Assembly (NCBI GenBank): GCA_023457535.1
Contig: JAEWLN010000138.1
Location: 1-27,483 of the forward strand
Reading direction: 5' to 3'
Source: Bacteroidota bacterium
GTDB taxonomy: Bacteria; Bacteroidota; Bacteroidia; Flavobacteriales; Flavobacteriaceae
DNA: 27,483 bases
Shown here in pieces: positions 7,715 to 14,551 of this stretch; positions within the stretch are counted from its first letter, which is position 1; each line of letters starts with the position of its first letter. The notes under the pieces are model-generated. The model was not told the origin of the DNA, did not search any database, and saw only the letters and a list, made by a program, of their open reading frames with translations. Made by a program: the position numbers and the translations under genes.

Positions 7715-8695
7715 TTAAAGTACCATTAAGTTGCATCCGCGGATGTCCGAATGGTCAAATCTGCCCAGTACTTCAAACGATCCGTTCGGATTGATCCTGC
7801 CCAGGTCCTGCGTCGCAATAAATGCGCACGAGTTCAGATTGGCCAGATCGATCACATTGAGCCCGCCGGTCTTCCCATCGGGCAGAACGGTAAGCGCATC
7901 TTCTGTGTCGCGCACCAGAACGCGCATCCAATCCGGACATTCAAATTGGCCGTGCCCGAGCGAATAAGCTTGCGAGAGCAGTTCTGTCATGCCGTATTCT
8001 GAATGGATCTGCTCCACGCCAAAACCGTCGGTCAGGATGGCGTGAAGTTCCTCGCGGATCATTTCGCGCCTGCGTCCTTTCATGCCGCCTGTTTCCATTA
8101 CGATCGTATGCCGGAGTTGGAATTGGTTTTTGCCGATCAGATCGAGCAGTGCATAGGTCACGCCGATCAGAATTACATTGTTTCCTTCGCGATCGAGCCG
8201 CAACAGTTTTTGCGTGAGCTCGTCATGGTTGTTGAGGTAGAATCCGCTGTCCGGATGCCTGGTCCTTTGGATCAGATCGTCGACCATGTAAATAAGCGAT
8301 GAGCCACCGCGCTCGAGATAGGATGGAAGCAGCGCCAGGATCACGTAATCTTCTATATTGCCGTAAAAGCGCGAAAATGCGTTGCGGTAACTTTGCTCGT
8401 AAAGTGCGACGTCAGTGACCAGATGGCGGCTTGTGGACATTCCGGTAGTGCCGCTGCTGGTGAACGTTTGCTGAATCTCATCTGCTCCGGAGACCACATC
8501 GTGGGTTTTAAAAAATTGGATCGGCAAAAACGGGATTTGGTGCAACGATCTGACATTTGCCGCCGTGATGCCCAGGTGGTCGCAAAACGCGCGATACACA
8601 ACATTGTGTTCATGTTGGAAACGAAAAACCTTGAGCGCGGTTTTTTCGAATTGCTTGTTTGAGGTAATGGTGAAAATGTCGGACGGGGAAACCAC
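7715..8695 (-). CDS. LuxE-like acyl-protein synthetase / acyltransferase
   Basis: The 326-residue product belongs to the LuxE/PaaK-like branch of adenylate-forming (ANL) enzymes, which activate a fatty acid or pass an acyl group to a partner. The phosphate loop SSGTTG is at 80-85, SEYGMTE at 232-238 is the adenine-binding A5-like motif, and the late DLANLNS and TQDLGRI stretches include the hinge Asp region; the large C-terminal subdomain of full-length ANL enzymes is short, as in LuxE. There are no lux genes here, and many Bacteroidota carry a lone copy, so bioluminescence is not implied. The start is GTG at 8695: no ATG lies near, homologues begin with similar SPSDIFTI-like text, and a perfect -10 box is 11 bases upstream. 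Confidence 0.85.
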   Translation of the reverse strand: MVSPSDIFTITSNKQFEKTALKVFRFQHEHNVVYRAFCDHLGITAANVRSLHQIPFLPIQFFKTHDVVSGADEIQQTFTSSGTTGMSTSRHLVTDVALYEQSYRNAFSRFYGNIEDYVILALLPSYLERGGSSLIYMVDDLIQRTRHPDSGFYLNNHDELTQKLLRLDREGNNVILIGVTYALLDLIGKNQFQLRHTIVMETGGMKGRRREMIREELHAILTDGFGVEQIHSEYGMTELLSQAYSLGHGQFECPDWMRVLVRDTEDALTVLPDGKTGGLNVIDLANLNSCAFIATQDLGRINPNGSFEVLGRFDHSDIRGCNLMVL

Positions 8696-8706
8696 GATTT
8701 TTTTGT

Positions 8707-8714
8707 CAAAAATA
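8707..8714 (-). promoter_or_regulatory. -10 box of the LuxE-like gene
   Basis: The minus strand reads TATTTTTG, a perfect TAnnTTTG match, 11 bases before the GTG start. It lies directly behind the terminator of the preceding minus-strand gene. Confidence 0.55.
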
Positions 8715-8722
8715 CAAATAAA

Positions 8723-8746
8723 AAAGCCCCGACGAATCGGGGCTTT
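8723..8746 (-). terminator. Rho-independent terminator of the sorting-domain protein gene
   Basis: A perfect 10-bp stem (AAAGCCCCGA with TCGGGGCTTT) closes a CGAA tetraloop and is followed on the minus strand by a T run. It sits 21 bases past the stop at 8768. Confidence 0.9.
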
Positions 8747-8767
8747 GATTTATAAAACGATTGACGA

Positions 8768-9562
8768 TTACTCGATAATCAGTTTTTTGGTAGCTGTTTT
8801 ACCAGCTTCAGTGATTTTTACGATGTAAACACCAGCGCTCAGGTTGGAAACGTTTACTGCTGCGTCATTTACATTGGCAGTAAGTACTTGTTTGCCCAAT
8901 ACGTTGTAGATGGCTACCGATTTTGTTTCGTTGCTGCTTGAAGTGATGAACAAGTTGCCGCCTTTTACAGGGTTAGGGTAAACTTTAAGTCCTTCGATTG
9001 CATTTTCTTTTACAGCAAGCGTTCCTGTAACACCAGCAACAACATTGTCAACGTAAACCGATCCACCACCTGGAGCAGTTTCCTGGAACACTCTGAAATC
9101 AAGTCTCAGTACAGTTGCATCAACAGGGGCAACAGCTGAAACAGTAACTTGCTGCCATCCTGTAGTGTCAGGATTGTAGTCAGGCTGGAATGTAGGGGAT
9201 TGCGTAGCGGTAACACCGGTAGCAGTTCTCCAAGAACCCCAATGTCTCATTCTGGCAGTTGTAGATTGGTCATTGTACCAGTAAGAAATGGTGTAAGACG
9301 TACCCGGAGTAACAGCGAAATCAGTGAAACCTACTCTGTTGTTTCCGGTTCCAGCCGGGGCTGTGAGTTTAACTGAGCTTGATCCTGATTGTGCAATTAC
9401 AGTCTCCTGAGTTACAGAACCACCGTTGTTGCCCAACGTGATCAGCCAACCTGTTGGAACGCCTTCAGCCCAAGTCTCAAAACTCCCGTTCGTGATGACA
9501 TTTTGAGCATTGACTCCAAAAGAAGCCGCTGCAGCAAATAATAAAGTGTAAAGTTTTTTCAT
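8768..9562 (-). CDS. Secreted protein: carbohydrate-binding-like domain plus type IX sorting domain
   Basis: The 264-residue protein has a signal peptide ending near VNAQ (residue 20), a beta-rich domain over about residues 21-180 and a type IX secretion (T9SS) type A C-terminal domain at 192-264. The middle domain opens with NGSFETW and closes with YVDNV, the pattern of galactose-binding-like carbohydrate-binding modules; no catalytic domain is present. The sorting domain shows YPNPV, YNVLGK, LSAGVYIVKI and the KKLII end, so the mature protein should cross the outer membrane by T9SS and be attached or released. The start is ATG 9562, where the signal peptide begins; an in-frame ATG at 9589 overlaps the promoter box. 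Ligand unknown. Confidence 0.88.
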   Translation of the reverse strand: MKKLYTLLFAAAASFGVNAQNVITNGSFETWAEGVPTGWLITLGNNGGSVTQETVIAQSGSSSVKLTAPAGTGNNRVGFTDFAVTPGTSYTISYWYNDQSTTARMRHWGSWRTATGVTATQSPTFQPDYNPDTTGWQQVTVSAVAPVDATVLRLDFRVFQETAPGGGSVYVDNVVAGVTGTLAVKENAIEGLKVYPNPVKGGNLFITSSSNETKSVAIYNVLGKQVLTANVNDAAVNVSNLSAGVYIVKITEAGKTATKKLIIE

Positions 9563-9586
9563 TTTTTCAGATTTAATTTTGTGTGA

Positions 9587-9594
9587 CAAAGATA
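9587..9594 (-). promoter_or_regulatory. -10 box of the 264-aa secreted protein gene
   Basis: The minus strand reads TATCTTTG, a perfect TAnnTTTG box, 24 bases before the ATG at 9562. No clear -33 TTG is seen. Confidence 0.6.
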
Positions 9595-9666
9595 AAACTA
9601 TTTTCCCGTGACAGAAATATAGCCATGTAAAAATATTATTAAATTAGCGTGATACAGCTGTTAAAG

Positions 9667-9981
9667 CTATTTGATGATGAGTTTTCGCGTTGCAGTAGCT
9701 TCGCCTTCGCGAATTTTGATAATGTATACGCCCGGAGACAATGTCGCAATGTTGAGCTCTTTGGCGTTCACCACCGTTTGCAGGACCTTCTTGCCGAGTA
9801 CGTCAAAAATAACCACTTCCTTATCGGCGAGCGATTTGGAAGTAATGTAAATCTTTCCACTGCTCACCGGGTTCGGGTAAAAATTCAACCCGTCGATGGA
9901 TTGTTTGCCGTCCTGCGCCAAAGCGGGCAGGGAAACCAAACAAACCAGCAGCGCTGCGAGGTAAAAGTATTTTTTTGTCAT
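9667..9981 (-). CDS. Minimal secreted protein: signal peptide plus type IX sorting domain only
   Basis: The product is 104 residues: a signal peptide (hydrophobic core about 6-20, cleavage probably after LAQ at 23), a linker of about eight residues and then a complete T9SS type A sorting domain at 32-104 with YPNPV, FDVLGKKVL, LSPGVYIIKI and RKLIIK. There is no cargo domain. Its 73-residue sorting domain aligns without gaps to that of the neighbouring 264-residue protein with 39 identical positions by my count, so the two share ancestry. It may be a leftover of a larger gene, a spare C-terminal signal, or a small cell-surface protein in its own right. A -10-like TACTTTTA is at 9999-10006 on the minus strand. 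Signal, linker and domain all remain in one frame. Confidence 0.82.
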   Translation of the reverse strand: MTKKYFYLAALLVCLVSLPALAQDGKQSIDGLNFYPNPVSSGKIYITSKSLADKEVVIFDVLGKKVLQTVVNAKELNIATLSPGVYIIKIREGEATATRKLIIK

Positions 9982-10006
9982 GGCCTTATTTGATTGGGTA
10001 AAAGTA

Positions 10007-10217
10007 TGAAAATAATTTCAATTATTAAGCCAAAAGTACGATTACCAGCAAATTAACTTGTTACGCCAGAACCCGATATTGTTTTACCATTTACAGCTGC
10101 GTTTCCATTACGTCCGCGTGAGGGATGGAAGCAAGGTACCGCGTACCGCGTACAGTCCGACGGCGCGTCGCAAAATATTCCCCTTGCGGACCGGTTCCTG
10201 CGCCGGCACGCCAAAAA
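10007..10217. other. Intergenic stretch with a GC-rich, foldable segment
   Basis: No gene is seen between the small sorting-domain gene and the terminator at 10218. The left part is AT-rich; the right part (10112-10191) is unlike its surroundings in base composition and is described separately as a candidate RNA. Confidence 0.6.
10112..10191 (+). ncRNA. Candidate structured RNA with nested stems
   Basis: GTCCGC (10112-10117) pairs with GCGGAC (10186-10191) and GCAAGG (10131-10136) pairs with CCTTGC (10182-10187); two bases are shared, so the outer stem is four pairs when both form. The 5' side keeps an unpaired GTGAGGGATGGAA. Inside, CGACG/CGTCG (10158-10170) makes a five-pair hairpin and the duplicated TACCGCG (10137-10150) can make another. 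The strand is a guess: the GTGAGGGATGGAAGC string resembles an intergenic element I recall from flavobacterial genomes. No strong promoter is visible. Confidence 0.35.
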
Positions 10218-10244
10218 AAAAACACCCCGCTATGAGGTGTTTTT
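10218..10244 (-). terminator. Rho-independent terminator of the surface lipoprotein gene
   Basis: AAAAACACC (10218-10226) pairs perfectly with GGTGTTTTT (10236-10244) around a nine-base loop, and a run of A on the plus strand gives the minus-strand transcript a long U tract. It begins 20 bases after the stop at 10264. Confidence 0.88.
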
Positions 10245-10263
10245 AAACTAATCCAACATCATT

Positions 10264-11409
10264 TTACAATTCCATCCAGTTCATCCAGCTTGGGATTGCT
10301 GCGCCATTTCCTGCGCCCGTAGCCGCTGCCGTACTTTGGTATCCGATGCCGGGGGCGAGATTCGTCACTGCAGATGTATTTGAAATGGTCACATTGGTCA
10401 GCGGATTGGCCGTAAACCACGCCGTAGAATCACCGCCGTCAAAGTTGATGCCGTAACCGGACCCGGAGTCTGCGCTCTTGAAATTGGCGATATACAAATT
10501 GTTGATCGTGGCGCGCGTGCCCCGTCTGAGCCAGGCGCCGGCTTCTTTTGGAACACTGTTGGTGTTGCGCCCCAGCAATGTTACGTTGCTCAGCGTCGGG
10601 TGCGAAATAGGGGCCAGGTTAGGGTTGCCCTGGTTGTTGTCTGCCTCAATGCCGCGGCTGTCCGATGAGGCGCCCACGGCCGACGATTGGTCCGAATACA
10701 AGTTTGAAACCGATCCGTTCCAGCCTTCTGTCCAGTCGAAAGAATCGTCCTGGCAGCCGATGACCGCGAGGTTTGTACCGCCTACAGATCCGCCGAACCA
10801 CTCGATGCCGTCGTCAGAACCCCAACGCACCAGGATGTTGTTGACCGTCGTGCCTGATCCGACCGCGTAAAAAGTCAGTCCGTTAAATTCAGATTCGCCC
10901 GTGATGATGTTGCCTGAATATTCGATGATGATGTGTGAAAGCGTACCTGAATTTTCAGTCGGGTTGTTGCCGCCGTAGGTAAGTCCGGTGACTTCTGCCT
11001 GTGCATTTTCGCCCAGGTTCGTGATCGCATTGCCGCAAATAACGAGTCCGCCCCAGTCTCCGGGTTCCGGGCTGTCGCTGTTTGAGGTGAACAGGATCGG
11101 ATTGTCAGCCGTGCCCTGGGCGTTGATGCGCGCGCCTTTTTCGATCGCCAGAAACGCCGTTGCCGCATGGGCAGCATCAGCTTGGATAACCGTTCCGGCG
11201 GGAATGGTCAGCGTTACGCCGGGTTTTACATAAGTTGCGCCTGTGAGCGTGTAAACGGTGCCGGCGTTGAGCGTCAGATCTGAAGTGATGTTGCCTGAGA
11301 GCGTGCCTTCTGCCGGAACAGCAGGATAGTTGATGTTGTTGTCATCGTCAGAGGAACATCCCGCGAAAACCGATGCGAGCACCGCCAGACTTAAAGCTAA
11401 TTTTTTCAT
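10264..11409 (-). CDS. Surface-exposed lipoprotein, partner of the TonB receptor
   Basis: The 381-residue lipoprotein has a signal peptide with lipobox FAGC (Cys18) followed by SSDDDNN; an acidic run just after the lipidated Cys is the known lipoprotein export signal of Bacteroidota, so it should face outward. The mature part is rich in Gly, Asn, Thr and Ser with repeated beta-turn motifs (GVTLTIPAGTVIQ near 64-76, GDWGGLVICG, WGSDDGIEWFGG, DDSFDWTEGW), suggesting a right-handed beta-helix. No enzyme motif is seen. I recall relatives placed beside TonB receptors in flavobacteria, sometimes misnamed multidrug transporter. It lies 201 bases after the receptor gene, behind that gene's terminator, with its own promoter carrying the same 11-bp phased repeats, so it is likely co-regulated and not simply co-transcribed. 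Confidence 0.8.
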   Translation of the reverse strand: MKKLALSLAVLASVFAGCSSDDDNNINYPAVPAEGTLSGNITSDLTLNAGTVYTLTGATYVKPGVTLTIPAGTVIQADAAHAATAFLAIEKGARINAQGTADNPILFTSNSDSPEPGDWGGLVICGNAITNLGENAQAEVTGLTYGGNNPTENSGTLSHIIIEYSGNIITGESEFNGLTFYAVGSGTTVNNILVRWGSDDGIEWFGGSVGGTNLAVIGCQDDSFDWTEGWNGSVSNLYSDQSSAVGASSDSRGIEADNNQGNPNLAPISHPTLSNVTLLGRNTNSVPKEAGAWLRRGTRATINNLYIANFKSADSGSGYGINFDGGDSTAWFTANPLTNVTISNTSAVTNLAPGIGYQSTAAATGAGNGAAIPSWMNWMEL

Positions 11410-11446
11410 GTTTTGATTCGTTTTAGTGTTGTTAAAATTTGTATTG

Positions 11447-11534
11447 CAAAGATGGTTTTGGAATTTTCAAAAGCCGTTAATTGCGCGTTATCAGTTTTTT
11501 ATCAAAACCGCAATTTTGCGTTAGGGCAGTGTTA
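11447..11534 (-). promoter_or_regulatory. Lipoprotein promoter with 11-bp phased TAAC repeats (Pho-box-like)
   Basis: The minus-strand -10 is CATCTTTG (11447-11454), one mismatch from consensus. Upstream, TAAC (GTTA on the plus strand) starts at plus positions 11476, 11487, 11520 and 11531, and TAAA at 11498; all are in one 11-bp register. The first repeat lies 22 bp from the -10 box, as at the receptor and regulator promoters. Direct repeats every 11 bp are how PhoB/PhoP-type regulators bind. Confidence 0.6.
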
Positions 11535-11565
11535 GGTTCGCGCGGGCCGATTAACATTCACATAA

Positions 11566-11593
11566 CAAAAAAGGCAGCCGCAAGACCGCCTTT
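11566..11593 (-). terminator. Rho-independent terminator of the TonB receptor gene
   Basis: AAAGGC (11570-11575) pairs with GCCTTT (11588-11593) around a 12-base loop and is followed on the minus strand by a T run. It starts 17 bases after the stop at 11611. Confidence 0.7.
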
Positions 11594-11610
11594 CAACTTT
11601 CGTTTTGGAT

Positions 11611-14355
11611 TTAAAAAATGCTGTATTTGATGCCCAGGCTGAAATCGAGCCCTGTTCTATACGAATAGATCGCACTGTCGCCGTCCTGGTTTTGCTGGAA
11701 CCGTTGGATTTTGCTGTCGAGCAGATTTTTGATGTGAAAGCTGATATGGAGGTTTTTTCCGATGGCCGCGCTCGTGATCAGGTGGAGCGTCGGGATGCCT
11801 TTTTCAACGACGTTTCCGCCGGTTTGCTTGTTCCCGAGGGCGTAGATCCGATCGTGAAAATAATTCCCGACCAATGAAATCGTCGGCTTGAAAATGCCGC
11901 TGTCGATGCGGTACGAAACATCGGCGTTGACCAAAAACGGCGACGCGCCCTGCAATGCGTCCTTGCTGTCGTTGAAGCTAACTGAGATGGTTTGGTTGGT
12001 CTCTTTCATGACCTTATCGGAGTCGAGTTTTTGCTCCGAATGCATGTACGTAAAGTTTACGCCCGCCGAAAGGCTCGATTTTTCCTCGATTTTCCAAAGG
12101 TTTTTGCGCACTTCGAATTCTGCGCCGAACACCACCGCATGGTTGCCCGCGTTGACAAACGTATTGTCATTGAGCGCAGAGTTCATGCGGGTCTTGCTGA
12201 TAGGGTCGACGATGTATTTTCCGAACGCGGCGATCGAAAACAATTCGTCGGTGCCTGGAAATAATTCCCATTTCAAATCAAAATTATAATTCTCCGACGG
12301 TTTCAAAAACGCATTTCCCACCGTGCTTTCCCCGACGACTTCAAACCGAAACGGCGCTTTTTCGATAAACTGTGGCAGCGTGTAGGTTTTGCTGGCCGCG
12401 AACCGCAGATTTTGTTTGTCGTTGACCGCGTATTTGGCTGTCACGGCCGGGAGGATGTACAATTGGTCAATCGTGGCATCGTCAAAATCAACATTCGGAA
12501 GCGCAATGTTGGTGTCCCATTCCATTTGCTGCAATACTTTTTCGGCGCGCACGCCAATGGTGTACGTGAATTGATCCGATGGAGAATGTTCGTAACTGGC
12601 ATATCCGGAATGGATGTTTAAATCTGCTTCATACGTAAAGGGTTTGAGGCTTCCGGCGTTGCGCTGTGTGGTGATGCGAAAGGTGTTGGGCTGCGAGTTC
12701 GAAGACGATTGATGGGCCGGATTTAAAAAGTCGTCGATCGTATTGGCCGATGTTGGCGTAATGGAACTGATCCTGAAATTGTATTGCGTAGCTTCAAAAT
12801 CGCGCGATTTCACTCGGCCATTATAACCCGCCGACAATTTGCCTTTGAATTCGCCGTCGCCGGTTTTGAACAAATGATAGGACAATACGGCTTTGGCCGC
12901 GATCTCGTTTTCTTCAAGCCCCTGGAAATAACGGTTGTTTTCAGTGGCCGTATTGGTGTTGAAGACATAGCCGCCGCTGCCTTCTACCAGCGTGTTGGTG
13001 ATGCGGTCCGGCATGTCTGATTTCACTGTGCCGTACGATACGCCCCAATCGAGTGCGAGCCTTTCAGAGCGTTCGTGTCTGCCCAAAAGCTGGTTCAAAA
13101 ACAGTTTGTTTTGTTCGGTAATGGTTTGGCGGGTAAAGCTGGGCGAGTCATTTTCGTTGAAAAAATCGTACTCGTTGACATCGCTTTTCGAGGAATTGAT
13201 CAAAACGCTGTTGACCTTGAGATGGTGTTTGGGATTGATCTTGTACGCAAGGTTGACCATGGCGGTGGTTTTGGTCTCATATCCGAATTTGTTCACGTTG
13301 TAAAAATCCTGGATGATGTTGTCGTTCTTGTCACCCAACACGCGCTGAAAGCCATTTTTGAGGCTGTAGCCGTTTTCGAACGACGCCGTTCCAAACAAAC
13401 TCAGTTTGCCGTGATCGCCAATATTGAAGTTGTTGCCGCCGGACAATCCGAAGTTGACGTCAACGGGTTGGCTTTCATGATCGGGAACCCATTTGGTGCG
13501 GAATGGATAGGACGAAATATCGGTTGGTTTGGCCACGTTGTAAAATCCTGTTTTTTCAATGCCGTTTGCGATCCGGAAATCGCTGTTGAACGCATTATTG
13601 TTGAGCCCACTTCCTATTTCTACGTTGAGTTTGCCGCGGCCGGTGTGTTCTTTGGAGACGATGTTAATATTTGCACCGCCCATATCTCCGTAAATATCCG
13701 GATTGTACGTTTTGCTCACGCCAACGGATTGGATCACATCTGTAGAGAAAATATCGAGCGCGACATTTTTATTGGTCGGTTCATTTGAGGGTAATGGCAG
13801 TCCGTTGAAAGTCGTCGAATTGTACCGATCGCCGAGCCCGCGCACAAAGATCCCGCCCGATCCTTCGCGTCGTGAGATTCCGGTCACTTTAGTCACCGCC
13901 GATGCCGCATCGCTGACACCTTTTCGCGTGAGTTCCTGCGCGCCGATGCTTTGCGTGATCGTGACCGCATTTTTCTGGTCGAGCAAAAGCGCGGTCTCTT
14001 TTTCGCGGTTGGCCTGCGCGGCCTGAACGACAACATCATTGAGCGTATAGGCGCCGGACCCAAGCGCTTGGTTTATCGTGGTGGTTTGCCCTGCGACGAT
14101 CGTGAATTGCTGCTCGGCATTTTCATATCCGAGGAAACTAAACACCAGGGTATAAGTGCCCGGGTCAATAGCGAGCGAGTATTTTCCGTTTTCGTCCGTC
14201 GTCGTGCCGATGCCCGTTCCTTTAATGACGGCGTTGGCAAATGGAAGTGTTGCGTTATGGGCGTCTTTGTCTGTTAATGTTCCGGTAACGGTGCCTTTTT
14301 GGGCCATGGCCATCGCCGTTACAAAGAGCGCAATAAAAAGGTGGATGATTTTCAT
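11611..14355 (-). CDS. TonB-dependent outer-membrane receptor with carboxypeptidase-like N-terminal domain
   Basis: The 914-residue receptor has a signal peptide ending at AMAQ (19), a carboxypeptidase-regulatory-like beta domain (about 20-110, with GTVTGTLTDKD, ENGKYSLAIDPGTYTL and FLGYE), a plug (about 120-260, with VTKVTGISRREGSGG, VRGLGDRYN and DMGGANINI) and a large beta-barrel ending in the terminal Phe of KYSIF that the Bam machinery needs. It should import a substrate across the outer membrane using TonB energy. No SusD gene is next to it, so it is not a classic SusCD pair; the outward lipoprotein downstream may be its partner. Start ATG 14355 begins the signal peptide; the frame extends to 14448 but passes through the promoter. 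The Pho-box-like repeats and the neighbouring PhoB/PhoR-like pair point to phosphate or a phosphorus compound as substrate; that is inference. Confidence 0.92.
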   Translation of the reverse strand: MKIIHLFIALFVTAMAMAQKGTVTGTLTDKDAHNATLPFANAVIKGTGIGTTTDENGKYSLAIDPGTYTLVFSFLGYENAEQQFTIVAGQTTTINQALGSGAYTLNDVVVQAAQANREKETALLLDQKNAVTITQSIGAQELTRKGVSDAASAVTKVTGISRREGSGGIFVRGLGDRYNSTTFNGLPLPSNEPTNKNVALDIFSTDVIQSVGVSKTYNPDIYGDMGGANINIVSKEHTGRGKLNVEIGSGLNNNAFNSDFRIANGIEKTGFYNVAKPTDISSYPFRTKWVPDHESQPVDVNFGLSGGNNFNIGDHGKLSLFGTASFENGYSLKNGFQRVLGDKNDNIIQDFYNVNKFGYETKTTAMVNLAYKINPKHHLKVNSVLINSSKSDVNEYDFFNENDSPSFTRQTITEQNKLFLNQLLGRHERSERLALDWGVSYGTVKSDMPDRITNTLVEGSGGYVFNTNTATENNRYFQGLEENEIAAKAVLSYHLFKTGDGEFKGKLSAGYNGRVKSRDFEATQYNFRISSITPTSANTIDDFLNPAHQSSSNSQPNTFRITTQRNAGSLKPFTYEADLNIHSGYASYEHSPSDQFTYTIGVRAEKVLQQMEWDTNIALPNVDFDDATIDQLYILPAVTAKYAVNDKQNLRFAASKTYTLPQFIEKAPFRFEVVGESTVGNAFLKPSENYNFDLKWELFPGTDELFSIAAFGKYIVDPISKTRMNSALNDNTFVNAGNHAVVFGAEFEVRKNLWKIEEKSSLSAGVNFTYMHSEQKLDSDKVMKETNQTISVSFNDSKDALQGASPFLVNADVSYRIDSGIFKPTISLVGNYFHDRIYALGNKQTGGNVVEKGIPTLHLITSAAIGKNLHISFHIKNLLDSKIQRFQQNQDGDSAIYSYRTGLDFSLGIKYSIF

Positions 14356-14378
14356 TCGGGTTGTGTTAAATTTTTGGA

Positions 14379-14455
14379 CAAAGTAACAGTCGGGAAGTAA
14401 AGTTGGTGTTAGTGCGCCGTTACGTTTTGGTTCGGGGATTATTACCAAAACGTTA
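14379..14455 (-). promoter_or_regulatory. TonB receptor promoter with five 11-bp phased repeats (Pho-box-like)
   Basis: The minus-strand -10 is TTACTTTG (14379-14386), one mismatch from TAnnTTTG. GTTA on the plus strand starts at 14408, 14419 and 14452, with GTTC at 14430 and ATTA at 14441: five steps of exactly 11 bp. The first is 22 bp from the -10 box, replacing a -33 element, as activators of the OmpR/PhoB class do. Confidence 0.62.
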
Positions 14456-14461
14456 ACATAT

Positions 14462-14505
14462 TAAATTACGGTTAACCCGTGAATCCGTATATTGTTTTAT
14501 CTTTA
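14462..14505 (+). promoter_or_regulatory. Promoter of the PhoB-like regulator, with one or two TAAC half-sites
   Basis: The -10 is TATCTTTA (14498-14505), one mismatch from consensus. TAAC at 14473-14476 ends 22 bp before it, and TAAA at 14462-14465 is 11 bp further up. The same geometry at the two minus-strand promoters suggests autoregulation, though only two sites are in register here. Confidence 0.5.
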
Positions 14506-14551
14506 CATTTACGGCGCAAATCACGCATTATACGACCCAAATACCGCTATC

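Noticed and set aside
7715..8695. Bioluminescence gene (luxE) in the strict sense
   Set aside because: No luxA, B, C or D nearby; lone LuxE-like genes are common in this phylum, so only the family is claimed.
13075..13788. Long plus-strand open frame (237 codons) opposite the TonB receptor gene
   Set aside because: It lies wholly within the receptor gene, its product has no recognisable motif, and the receptor frame has all domain markers; GC-biased third positions produce such antisense frames.
11611..14355. SusC of a polysaccharide utilisation locus
   Set aside because: No SusD gene or glycoside hydrolase is adjacent, and the neighbouring regulator is PhoB-like, not a hybrid or anti-sigma system.
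14452..14476. GTTAAC pair (14452, 14471) as a symmetric operator
   Set aside because: The 19-bp step is not a helical multiple that fits a dimer pair here; the 11-bp register of half-sites explains the same bases better.
14492..14551. 20-codon N-terminal extension of the PhoB-like regulator
   Set aside because: It overlaps the likely -10 box (14498-14505), and the receiver domain starts directly at ATG 14552.
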